From NCBI RefSeq assembly GCF_947492535.1, contig NZ_CANLNH010000001.1, positions 62,001-126,000 on the forward strand: a DNA stretch of 64,000 bases. The letters run 5' to 3'. Made by a program: the position numbers and the translations under genes. Below are positions 54,047-61,946 of the stretch, one piece after another. The notes beneath the pieces are model-generated. The model did no database searches. It was not told the origin of the DNA and saw only the letters and a program-made list of their open reading frames with translations. Each line of letters begins with the position of its first letter. The stretch's first letter is position 1. The stretch comes from an uncultured Dokdonia sp. (lineage in GTDB: Bacteria > Bacteroidota > Bacteroidia > Flavobacteriales > Flavobacteriaceae).

Positions 54047-55048
54047 ATGAATCTAAAAAAATACTATATCATACTGGCATTGTTTTGCTCGCAATTTGTT
54101 GTTGCTCAGGAAGGTTTGCCGGTATTCTTAGATTATCTTCAAGATAACCTTTATCTGCTTCACCCTTCTATGGCTGGTGCTTCAAAAACAGCAAAGCTTA
54201 GAGGTACGGCACGTGGTCAATGGGCTGGTGTTGAAGATTCGCCTGCATTACAAACCATAAGTTTAAATGGTAGGATAGGAGAAAAAGTGGGTGTCGGAGG
54301 GATACTATTTAATGATAGGAATGGTTTTTTCTCTCAACAAGGAGTATATGCAACGTTTTCATATCATTTATTGCTTTCGCGAAATTATGTAGACCTTAAT
54401 CAACTTTCATTTGGATTAAGTTTGGGAGTCTTACAAGGTAAACTAGATGAAACTAATTTTGATCTTACTGATTTTGACCCTGTGATTGCTGGTATTGAAC
54501 AATCTGATTCGTATATAAATGTTGATTTCGGGATGTCTTATAATTTCTTAGATTTCTTTGCACACTTTACGGTGAAGAATGTACTTCCTGCAAACAGAGA
54601 TATCTTTACAGAAGCATTTGAACCAAATAATCAACGTAGATATATTGTGTCTATGGGATATGTAATTTCTCCTAATTTTTCTGACTGGAGTTTTGAGCCT
54701 TCAGCCTTGTTCCAAGCGACAGAACGTACAGGAGAAGCAAATATTGATTTAAACGCAAAAGCATATTATAAATTAGATTGGGGTAGATTATGGGGAGGAC
54801 TTTCGTATAGAAGAAGTCTTGATGGTGCAGAATTCACTCCAAACGGAGAAACTGTAGATATACAAAAAACACAATTTATTAGCCCATTTGTTGGGGGATC
54901 TTATGATAGATTCTTATTTGGATATACATATTCAAATCAAACAAACTCAGTAGTTTTAACAAACGGAGGATTTCACCAAGTAACATTAGGATATAACCTT
55001 GGAGAAAATAAAGATCCATATGATTGTAACTGTCCAGCTGTGAACTAA
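54047..55048 (+). CDS. PorP/SprF family type IX secretion membrane protein
   Basis: Outer-membrane protein of the PorP/SprF family, 333 residues. Seen: signal peptide (YYIILALFCSQFVVAQ), then PVFLDYLQDNLYLLHPSMAGA, the family N-terminus, followed by KLRGTARGQWAGVEDSP and repeated beta strands to HQVTLGYNLGENKDPYDCNC. Members work with the type IX system and surface adhesins in flavobacteria; here no large adhesin gene is adjacent. Palindrome copy 14 encodes LLSRNY in a loop. A strong bidirectional terminator follows. Confidence 0.92.
   Translation: MNLKKYYIILALFCSQFVVAQEGLPVFLDYLQDNLYLLHPSMAGASKTAKLRGTARGQWAGVEDSPALQTISLNGRIGEKVGVGGILFNDRNGFFSQQGVYATFSYHLLLSRNYVDLNQLSFGLSLGVLQGKLDETNFDLTDFDPVIAGIEQSDSYINVDFGMSYNFLDFFAHFTVKNVLPANRDIFTEAFEPNNQRRYIVSMGYVISPNFSDWSFEPSALFQATERTGEANIDLNAKAYYKLDWGRLWGGLSYRRSLDGAEFTPNGETVDIQKTQFISPFVGGSYDRFLFGYTYSNQTNSVVLTNGGFHQVTLGYNLGENKDPYDCNCPAVN
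54373..54384. repeat. TTTCGCGAAA palindrome copy 14 (inside PorP gene)
   Basis: Left arm GC plus core TTTCGCGAAA, right arm lost; read as LSRNY. Confidence 0.8.
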
Positions 55049-55063
55049 TAAAAATGATAGTAT

Positions 55064-55103
55064 AAAAAAGCCTCGTTTGTTATATAACAAACGAGGCTTT
55101 TTT
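55064..55103. terminator. bidirectional terminator between porP and ompA genes
   Basis: A 19-bp perfect inverted repeat centred on AAAAAAGCCTCGTTTGTTA (55064-55082) with a 2-base spacer. It carries A and T tracts on both sides and so serves both convergent genes. Confidence 0.93.
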
Positions 55104-55130
55104 ATTGAATTATATGTCTTTTACTATAGC

Positions 55131-55997
55131 TTATTCATTTGATGCTATAAGCGCTAAAAATTTATCAAGATTTGGTAAAATGATAATACGAGTTCTTCGG
55201 TTTATAGATCTGTTCTCTTTACTATCATTTGGAACTATAGGCATATAGCTACTTCTTCCCGCAGCGATTAACTTGGCTGGATCTACTTGATAAGTGTTTT
55301 GTAACTCTCTAATAATAGCTGTAGATCGTTCTACACTAAGTTCCCAGTTGTCTTTGACATAAGCTCCGGGCTTTACAGACTGATCGTCCGTATGACCTTC
55401 TACCATTACTTCTATCGCAGGTTCAGAATTTACAACATCTGCAATTCGTTTAAGTAAGGCATTTGCTTCTTTATTAACTCTATAACTTCCTGACTTAAAT
55501 AATAATTTGTCAGAAATAGAAATCATAACTACAGTTTCATCAATATCTATAGAAATATCATCATTTTCAATATCTTCTATGACATCACGGTCAAGATTGC
55601 GTTTAAGATTATGTGAAAGTGCTAAATTCATAGAATCTTCAAGCGTTTTGGCTTTTGAAAGTTCTGCTTGATCTACATTGGCCAATGTTGCTGCCATTCG
55701 TTTTTTGACATCATTTGATATCACAGCTCCATTACTTGTTCTGTCTAATTTCTGATCATTTGCTACGGTAAGTTCATTATTAATATCTTTTAAAGAATTA
55801 ATTTTTGTATTATACTCTTCAACACGAGCTTGTATAGCGCCATATTTACTTTCTAATTCTTCTTTTTCTACTTTAGTTTTCGTTAGTGTAACCTTAGTGT
55901 TGTCATACTCCGACTGTAAAGCAACATACTTCTTTTTGGATACGCATGAAGCAAGAGATAGCGAGGTTATCGCAATAATTATAAACGTTTTTTTCAT
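55131..55997 (-). CDS. OmpA family peptidoglycan-binding lipoprotein
   Basis: 288-residue lipoprotein (lipobox SLASC, Cys18). Seen: a coiled-coil region at about residues 25-75 (YVALQSEYDNTKVTLTKTKV), then an OmpA/MotB C-terminal domain with VEGHTDDQSVKPG and NWELSVERSTAIIREL, ending NRSINRRTRIIILPN. It probably ties the outer membrane to peptidoglycan. It is a single gene with an intergenic region of about 160 bases upstream. Confidence 0.95.
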   Translation of the reverse strand: MKKTFIIIAITSLSLASCVSKKKYVALQSEYDNTKVTLTKTKVEKEELESKYGAIQARVEEYNTKINSLKDINNELTVANDQKLDRTSNGAVISNDVKKRMAATLANVDQAELSKAKTLEDSMNLALSHNLKRNLDRDVIEDIENDDISIDIDETVVMISISDKLLFKSGSYRVNKEANALLKRIADVVNSEPAIEVMVEGHTDDQSVKPGAYVKDNWELSVERSTAIIRELQNTYQVDPAKLIAAGRSSYMPIVPNDSKENRSINRRTRIIILPNLDKFLALIASNE

Positions 55998-56105
55998 TTT
56001 AACTTGGGTTTTAATTGTTTTACTACTTTATGTCAGTAGTTCTTTGTTTATATATATTATACGTTTCAAGTAGTATATTTGGTTTTTACAAATTGTATTT
56101 AAAAT

Positions 56106-56136
56106 AAAAAAACGTATACAATACTGTATACGCTTT
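56106..56136 (-). terminator. Rho-independent terminator after VWA gene
   Basis: CGTATAC (56113-56119), loop AATACT, GTATACG (56126-56132), with an A run on the plus strand that is a T tract for the minus-strand transcript. Confidence 0.82.
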
Positions 56137-56158
56137 TCATTTATAATGGAATATGGGT

Positions 56159-57328
56159 TTATTCCCAAGTATAATTTTTTTTCTTTGCTTGTGTTTTAAT
56201 AGCTTCTACCATTGCATTACGTAACTGATTGTCGTCTTTTTTTGTTTGTGAAGCAACATATGCAACACGTTTACTATTAAGTTCTGCGATTTCTTTTTGT
56301 ATCTGCTCTCTTTCTTTCCTTTTTGTAGCTATATATGCTTTGATTTCAGAAGTAGACTTTCCTTTAAGTTCATCAGGAAGATCTTTATCGTCTAATTTTT
56401 CATAGCTGAAATCTGCTTCTCCCTCAGCATCTACTAGATCCCAACTACTATTTTGATAAAAGTGTGAACTCTTACTAACGGCTCTTTTTACTGCGTTTGC
56501 TTGTCCATACTCATTTGCATTAGCATCTTGTTGTACTTGTAATGCCATTTTATCTTCCGCTAACCTTCCATAGCCAACATATGTATTGTTAAGTGCTTTG
56601 TTTTTTTCTAAAATGACTTGATCGTATGGAGAAGGGATATGTACAGTGCGTTTGTCATGGTTTATGGCAATGTACGTTCCTTTGGCAGACTCTGCGCCAT
56701 CTTTCCAGTGGGTTTGGACTCCAGTATTATAATTTCCGCAAAAGATAGTGTTAATAGTTACGTCTTTCTCACACGCATTTAAAGATGCATCTTGGTAACG
56801 AACAGGGCCTTGGTCAAATGGTTCATTACCTGCTATAAAAATAAGATTCAAATCATTCTTATCTGTTCCCCAGTTTAATTGGTCTAATGATACTTGAATT
56901 ACTTTGCCACAGTATTCATTTCCTCCATTGGTGGTAAGGCCAAATAAGCTCTTTGAAATCTCATCTAGGTCATTGCTAAATGCACTTACCTGCCTAATAA
57001 AACCTTCTTGTGCATTAAGCCTATCATTACCATATTCGTATAAAGCTATTTGTAAAGAGGGCTTACTTTCATGTTTGCATTTTGCATAAGAAAGTTCATT
57101 TACCAGCTCCCATAATTGTGATTTTGCTTGATCAATAAGGCCGTCCATGCTATTAGAGGTGTCCAATAAAAGAGCTACCTTAATAACATTTGTATCTGGT
57201 TCTAGATGAATTGTATTAGTATGATGTTGCTTTACTGCTGTTTGTTCTTTAAGGTCACTTTTAGGAGACGTATTAAAAATTGATGTAGCTAGTAGTAGCG
57301 ATGTTATTAATAATGTTGCAGTCTTCAT
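56159..57328 (-). CDS. exported VWA domain protein
   Basis: Von Willebrand factor type A domain protein, 389 residues from the ATG at 57328 (signal peptide KTATLLITSLLLATSIF); a longer frame from 57373 is less likely. Seen: the metal-dependent adhesion motif LLDTSNSMDGL, FGLTTNGGNEYCGKV and the LIFIAGNEPFDQG strand typical of the fold, then a charged helical C-terminus rich in Lys, Glu and Arg. Function unknown. It is transcribed divergently from a histidine kinase, with a direct repeat in the shared region that looks like a LytTR operator. Confidence 0.88.
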   Translation of the reverse strand: MKTATLLITSLLLATSIFNTSPKSDLKEQTAVKQHHTNTIHLEPDTNVIKVALLLDTSNSMDGLIDQAKSQLWELVNELSYAKCKHESKPSLQIALYEYGNDRLNAQEGFIRQVSAFSNDLDEISKSLFGLTTNGGNEYCGKVIQVSLDQLNWGTDKNDLNLIFIAGNEPFDQGPVRYQDASLNACEKDVTINTIFCGNYNTGVQTHWKDGAESAKGTYIAINHDKRTVHIPSPYDQVILEKNKALNNTYVGYGRLAEDKMALQVQQDANANEYGQANAVKRAVSKSSHFYQNSSWDLVDAEGEADFSYEKLDDKDLPDELKGKSTSEIKAYIATKRKEREQIQKEIAELNSKRVAYVASQTKKDDNQLRNAMVEAIKTQAKKKNYTWE

Positions 57329-57394
57329 AATCGTTTGTATATTTTGATGAATATGATGTAAAACTAAAGACATAAAAAGAGGTTAAAAATTCAA

Positions 57395-57426
57395 AATGAG
57401 GGAACAGTTCATTTGAATGAGGGAAC
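57395..57426 (-). promoter_or_regulatory. LytTR-type direct repeat operator candidate
   Basis: AATGAGGGAAC occurs twice, at 57395-57405 and 57416-57426, with a 21-base period, two DNA turns. On the minus strand the second copy of GTTCCCTCATT runs directly into TTG (57394-57392), which could be the -33 box of the VWA gene (TTG, 17 bases, TATGTCTT). A direct repeat with 21-base period beside the -33 box is the known binding layout of LytTR regulators, and a LytTR gene lies at 59750. Confidence 0.6.
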
Positions 57427-57539
57427 CCTACTATTATTTTAGTATGATTGTCATTTTGATACTTAAATAGTACTATATTTTGGTATATCTGAGTATAGTC
57501 ATTTTTTGGTGTAGCAATTTTCTAGTATGTTTGAGCCTT

Positions 57540-59747
57540 ATGAAAAAGATTTTTAAAATATATTCTACTATTGTCGTGCTAATGGCATTACTTTCTTGTG
57601 TAAACTCTTTTTCACAAAATAATAATTCACTTCCTAATGATAAAGGTCCTGAAGTTACTGTAAGAGGTAGTGTTATAGATATGGAAACATCAAGACCAGT
57701 CCCAAAAGTAAATATCGAAGTTCCAGGAGGTGATTACACGACAACAACCAAAGATGGAGAGTTTAGAATTAGAGCTCGGATAGGAGATGAGCTTGTAATA
57801 CGTAGTGAAAATTTTGAAACCCAATATGTTGCAATAGAAAGTGATCAGCGTATTTATGTGCAAGTTCAACCTGTAGTATCTGATGATGATCTTCTAAGTG
57901 AGCAAGAAGATAAAAAGATATCTAAACAAAGTTTTGAAGACTATATTCGACAGGCTAAAGAAATTTATAAAGAAGATTTTTCTAAAGGAATTGATCATAT
58001 AGCCTCAGCATTAAAGATTGAAACAATAAATCAATCCGAGAGAGCCATTGCTTATGAATTACTAGCAGATGTTAATAGTTATTGGAAACAATATGATCTG
58101 GCTGTAGCTAATTATAAATCAAGTTTAGAAAGCACCTATAACATAGGTGTTGATATAAAATTAGCAAGAGCGTATTTTGATAATAAAAATTATCAAGAAA
58201 GTATTAGTCTTTATCAAGTATTACAACAAAAATCATTGTCTTTTGAGCAAAATTTAGAAGTTTTAGAAGGACTTGGCGATGCCTATAAAATGACGAAAGA
58301 TTATGAAAAAGCTATAGAGCAATATTCAAAAGTTGAGCGTATAGCAACAGACTCTTCTATAGTGTCATTAGCTACACGATTGAATACAAAAATAGCAGAG
58401 TCTTATGATGCCATTGGAAAATCTCAAGAAGCAGTTGTATCATACAATAGGGCATTAGATTTATCTAATCAAGAGAATTCAGAAAGCGCAGCACGATCCA
58501 AAGTCAATACAGCCGACTATTACAATAGAACACAACAATTTGATGAAGAAATAAAACTTCGTAAAGAAGTATTAGAAGATCTAGATAATGTTGTGAAAGA
58601 TTCAATTTCTAATGATGATGTATTAACATCTCAAAAACAAAATTATAAAATTGCAAATGCATATGCCTATCAAAATAAGCTTGAAGAAGCAATTCCATTT
58701 TTTGAAAAAAGTATTTCTGAAGCAGCTACTAGAAATGATATTATAGTAGAAAAAGATGCTACTAGGCGATTGTCAGAGGTATATCGTGATCAAAAGAATT
58801 ATGATAAAGCGACAGAAAGCTATATAAAATATATTACGCTTGTAGACGAAGAGTATCAAAGAAAAGAACAAGAATTATATAAAACAACACGATTAGAAAA
58901 AGATATAGCTGAAAAACAAGCTAGAATACGAAGCCTTGTAAAAGATAGGGAGCTGAATGAAGATCGATATGATTTGGCTTTTAGAGAGCAAGAAGTTAGA
59001 GAAGCAAGTGATAGAAATCAACGATTAATAATAGGGTCATTAATCGTAGTGGCCATTTCACTTCTTATTACAGCTTTCGCAATGTATCGCAGCTCAAAAA
59101 GACAGAAGTATGCAAACAATTTATTAGCACTTAAAGGACTTCGGTCACAAATGAATCCTCACTTTATATTTAACGCACTGAATTCTGTAAATAGTTTTAT
59201 AGCGATCAATGATGAGCGTACAGCTAATAAATATCTTTCAGATTTTTCAAGTTTAATGCGAGCTGTATTAGAAAATAGTGAAGAAGATTTTATTCCATTA
59301 TCAAGTGAAATAGAATTGATTAAAAAGTACACAATGCTTGAGCACTTTAGATTTAAAGATAAATTTGATTACACACTTACGGTAGATGAAAATTTAGCAA
59401 TAGATGAATTTCAAATACCTCCTATGTTATTACAACCTTATGTGGAGAATGCAGTATGGCATGGCATGCGATATAAAGAAGAGAAAGGGCTGCTACATAT
59501 AAACTTTAGCCAAAAAGATAAAGATACCGCTGTGATTACAGTGACAGATGATGGAGTAGGAAGGGAGCGTAGTAAAGCCATGAAAACGGATAATCAGAAA
59601 AAACAAAAATCAAAAGGAATGGGCAATATCAAAAAGCGTATCGCAATACTTAATGAGATGTATAGTGATCGCGTAGATGTAGCTATAACAGATGTTTTTG
59701 AAAATGGAGAAGGTACCAAAGTAACACTAACACTTAAAAAAGATTAA
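57540..59747 (+). CDS. sensor histidine kinase with periplasmic TPR domain (LytS/YehU family)
   Basis: Membrane sensor kinase, 735 residues from the ATG at 57540. Seen: signal peptide (possibly lipoprotein, LLSCVNS), a carboxypeptidase regulatory-like domain (EVTVRGSVIDMETSRPVPKV), a TPR array from about residue 135 to 440 (SFEQNLEVLEGLGDAYKMTK, YDKATESYIKYITLV), one membrane helix at about residues 496-517, and a LytS-type kinase with His541 in SQMNPHFIFNALNSVN and the ATP-binding DDGVGRERSKAM. TPRs outside the membrane suggest sensing of a protein or polymer. The response regulator gene follows after 2 bases. Confidence 0.93.
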   Translation: MKKIFKIYSTIVVLMALLSCVNSFSQNNNSLPNDKGPEVTVRGSVIDMETSRPVPKVNIEVPGGDYTTTTKDGEFRIRARIGDELVIRSENFETQYVAIESDQRIYVQVQPVVSDDDLLSEQEDKKISKQSFEDYIRQAKEIYKEDFSKGIDHIASALKIETINQSERAIAYELLADVNSYWKQYDLAVANYKSSLESTYNIGVDIKLARAYFDNKNYQESISLYQVLQQKSLSFEQNLEVLEGLGDAYKMTKDYEKAIEQYSKVERIATDSSIVSLATRLNTKIAESYDAIGKSQEAVVSYNRALDLSNQENSESAARSKVNTADYYNRTQQFDEEIKLRKEVLEDLDNVVKDSISNDDVLTSQKQNYKIANAYAYQNKLEEAIPFFEKSISEAATRNDIIVEKDATRRLSEVYRDQKNYDKATESYIKYITLVDEEYQRKEQELYKTTRLEKDIAEKQARIRSLVKDRELNEDRYDLAFREQEVREASDRNQRLIIGSLIVVAISLLITAFAMYRSSKRQKYANNLLALKGLRSQMNPHFIFNALNSVNSFIAINDERTANKYLSDFSSLMRAVLENSEEDFIPLSSEIELIKKYTMLEHFRFKDKFDYTLTVDENLAIDEFQIPPMLLQPYVENAVWHGMRYKEEKGLLHINFSQKDKDTAVITVTDDGVGRERSKAMKTDNQKKQKSKGMGNIKKRIAILNEMYSDRVDVAITDVFENGEGTKVTLTLKKD

Positions 59748-59749
59748 TC

Positions 59750-60487
59750 ATGCTAAAGCTTAAAACCATCATAGTAGAAGATGAAGAAATGAGTAGAGAA
59801 ATTCTGCGTAATTATCTTCAAAAATATTGTCCAAAGATTGAGCTTGTAGGGGAGGCATCAAATATAGAAGAAGGACTTGCTTTGATACGTAATCATACAT
59901 TAGATCTCGTTTTTTTAGACGTGGAAATGCCACATGGAAATGCTTTTGACCTATTAGAACAAGTGGGAGATCGTAGTTTTGAAACAGTCTTTGTAACTGC
60001 CTATAATCAATATGCTATTGAAGCACTTAATACACATGCCTCTTATTATTTGTTAAAACCAGTGTCTATTGATGAGCTTATTAAAGCGGTAGATTATGTG
60101 ATTCAAATTAAAGAAAAAGAAAATGATTTAGAAGATAAAGTACTCACGGCTTTTAATGCAGATAAGCAAGGGAAGATTACAATTCCTGTTCAAGATGGAT
60201 TTGAGGTTCTAGAAGCATCATCTATTTTATATTGCCAAGCAGACGATAATTATACCCAAATATTCTTAACCAGTGGCGGTAAAAAACTAGTAAGTAAAAC
60301 ACTTAAATATTTTCAAGATGCCTTGGTAGATTTCGGCTTTGTACGAGTACATAAATCGTATTTGATTAATATCAATGAAGTAACTGGGTATAGAAAAGGA
60401 AAAGGCGGTACTGTTGTTTTGAGTACAGGCAAAGAAGTGATGGTTTCCGCTTCTCAAAAAGCCAATTTACTGGCGTATTTTAAGTAA
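59750..60487 (+). CDS. LytTR family response regulator
   Basis: 245-residue response regulator. Seen: receiver domain with the phosphoacceptor Asp57 (LDLVFLDVEMPHGN), the acidic pair in VEDEE, the Lys in YYLLKPVSI, and a C-terminal LytTR DNA-binding domain (SSILYCQADDNYTQIF, FVRVHKSYLININEV). It is encoded 2 bases after its kinase. The 21-base-spaced direct repeat upstream of the kinase is a fitting target, suggesting control of the VWA gene and of the system itself. Confidence 0.95.
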   Translation: MLKLKTIIVEDEEMSREILRNYLQKYCPKIELVGEASNIEEGLALIRNHTLDLVFLDVEMPHGNAFDLLEQVGDRSFETVFVTAYNQYAIEALNTHASYYLLKPVSIDELIKAVDYVIQIKEKENDLEDKVLTAFNADKQGKITIPVQDGFEVLEASSILYCQADDNYTQIFLTSGGKKLVSKTLKYFQDALVDFGFVRVHKSYLININEVTGYRKGKGGTVVLSTGKEVMVSASQKANLLAYFK

Positions 60488-60490
60488 AAG

Positions 60491-61309
60491 TTAAAAGTCT
60501 TTATAAGAAACCTCAATGGCTATTTTTTCAGGGATTAGTCCGCTTTCGCGAAAGCGTATAATACAATCTTCAAGTACGTCAATAGTTTTATTAGAGTAGA
60601 TATGATGCTTTATAGATTGAACAATCTCTGTGCGTATCATTTGCTTTTGCTCTAATATGGTTTTAGTCTGTTTTGCGACCGCTTCTCCTGAATCAATGAT
60701 AGTAACTTGACTTGGTAGTAGTTCTTTTAAAATAGGTAGTAAAAATGGGTAATGACTGCAACCCAAAACTAAATAGTCAATATTTGCTTCTATCATAGGC
60801 GCTAAATAGGTAGCAAGTAACGCTCTTGTTTGTGTACTATCTATTTTTCCTTGTTCAATTAAAGGAACGAGGCCCGTGCCTATCACTTCTATGGTATTAA
60901 TTTCTTGTGCGTAGCGTTTTGAAGTGGTAGAAAATAAACGACTGTTTAAGGTTCCTTTAGTCGCTAGAATAGCAATACTCTTATTTTTAGATTGTAATGC
61001 AGCAGGTTTAATCGCTGGTTCTATTCCAATAAAAGGAACATCGTAATTTGCTCTTAAATAGTCGATAGCATTTGTAGTAGCTGTATTACAAGCAACAACA
61101 ATGATCTTAGCGCCTAGTTTGAGGAGTGTTTCTGTGTTTTTAATGCATAGATGTGTGATCTCTTCTTGAGATTTTCCTCCATAAGGGGCATATTTGCTAT
61201 CGGCTAAATAAACGGTTGACTCTAAAGGGAGTAATTGAACAATTTCTTTCCAGATAGAAATGCCTCCTATTCCACTATCAAACACACCGATGTATTGCTT
61301 TTTTTGCAT
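60491..61309 (-). CDS. murI: glutamate racemase
   Basis: Makes D-glutamate for peptidoglycan. 272 residues from the ATG at 61309; a longer frame to 61336 would run into the upstream terminator hairpin. Seen: the N-terminal GVFDSGIGGISIW with the first catalytic region, IIVVACNTATTNAIDYLR with the first Cys, and YLVLGCSHYPFLLP with the second Cys. Palindrome copy 15 lies inside and encodes IRFRESG near the C-terminus. Downstream (minus strand) of the OmpH genes. Confidence 0.96.
   Translation of the reverse strand: MQKKQYIGVFDSGIGGISIWKEIVQLLPLESTVYLADSKYAPYGGKSQEEITHLCIKNTETLLKLGAKIIVVACNTATTNAIDYLRANYDVPFIGIEPAIKPAALQSKNKSIAILATKGTLNSRLFSTTSKRYAQEINTIEVIGTGLVPLIEQGKIDSTQTRALLATYLAPMIEANIDYLVLGCSHYPFLLPILKELLPSQVTIIDSGEAVAKQTKTILEQKQMIRTEIVQSIKHHIYSNKTIDVLEDCIIRFRESGLIPEKIAIEVSYKDF
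60539..60558. repeat. TTTCGCGAAA palindrome copy 15 (inside murI)
   Basis: CCGC-TTTCGCGAAA-GCGTA, one mismatched arm pair. On the minus strand it reads IRFRESG, the same frame as copy 13. Confidence 0.9.
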
Positions 61310-61315
61310 AGGTCT

Positions 61316-61352
61316 AAAATAAAAAACTGCCTTCATTTTGAAGGCAGTTTTT
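61316..61352 (-). terminator. Rho-independent terminator between the ompH genes and murI
   Basis: AAAACTGCCTTCA against TGAAGGCAGTTTT (stem 61322-61335 with 61339-61352, loop TTT). On the minus strand it is followed by a T tract. It falls just upstream of the chosen murI start. Confidence 0.87.
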
Positions 61353-61390
61353 ATAAACTTTCGCTTTAAGCGAAATTATAAGTAATGTGT

Positions 61391-61906
61391 TTAGATGCCT
61401 AAATCTGCTTTTACATCAGCCATAAGGTCATAACCATCTGCCATGATTACACCAGCAGCACCAGGCGTAGAATCAAGAACAAACTGGTATCCTTTTGCTC
61501 TAGCTACTTTTTGAATCGTTACACGAGCCTTTTCAAGGATAGGCTTTAATAACTCTTGCTCTTGCTGACGAAGCTTTGTGTATGCATTTTGCTCATAGGT
61601 ATTAATTTGCTGTAATGTCTCTTGTACTTCTTTTTGACGTGCAAGATTAGTCTCGTCAGTTTGCTCGTTTACTTCACGACCATATCTTTCAGATGTTTTC
61701 TGAAGTTCAGTTTTCATTTCTGTTAACTGAGCTTGATACGATTTTTGTGCTTTTTCAAGCTCAGCATTAGCAGCTACATAACTTGGCATTGCTTCCACTA
61801 ATGCCTGTGTATTAATGTGCGCAATTTTTGAATCTTGAGCTTGCATTACACTAGTCATTCCTATTACTAGAGCTATGGCTACGAATACTTTTTTAATGTG
61901 TTTCAT
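61391..61906 (-). CDS. OmpH/Skp family periplasmic chaperone, short
   Basis: 171-residue Skp-like chaperone for outer-membrane proteins. Seen: signal peptide (KVFVAIALVIGMTSVMQAQ), the N-terminal SKIAHINTQALVEAMPSY, a long coiled coil (NAELEKAQKSYQAQLTEMKT), and the C-terminal YQFVLDSTPGAAGVIMADGY return to the body. It lies between a longer paralogue and murI on the same strand. Confidence 0.94.
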   Translation of the reverse strand: MKHIKKVFVAIALVIGMTSVMQAQDSKIAHINTQALVEAMPSYVAANAELEKAQKSYQAQLTEMKTELQKTSERYGREVNEQTDETNLARQKEVQETLQQINTYEQNAYTKLRQQEQELLKPILEKARVTIQKVARAKGYQFVLDSTPGAAGVIMADGYDLMADVKADLGI

Positions 61907-61946
61907 TGTAATCTAATTAAGTTAAGTGTTATTATAAAAAGGGTTA

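Noticed and set aside
6565-60558. The TTTCGCGAAA palindromes as parS or Noc sites
   Set aside because: parS is GTTTCACGTGAAAC and Noc sites centre on CCCGGG with four bases between TTTC and GAAA; here only two bases lie between. parS copies also cluster near the origin, while these are evenly scattered.
60491-61336. Longer murI start at 61336
   Set aside because: It would place the start codon inside the terminator hairpin of the ompH genes; the ATG at 61309 gives the usual N-terminus.
61359-61375. TTTCGCTTTAAGCGAAA as another copy of the palindrome family
   Set aside because: It shares TTTCGC and GCGAAA but has a different centre (TTTAA), so it is not counted; it may be a chance hairpin or a relative.
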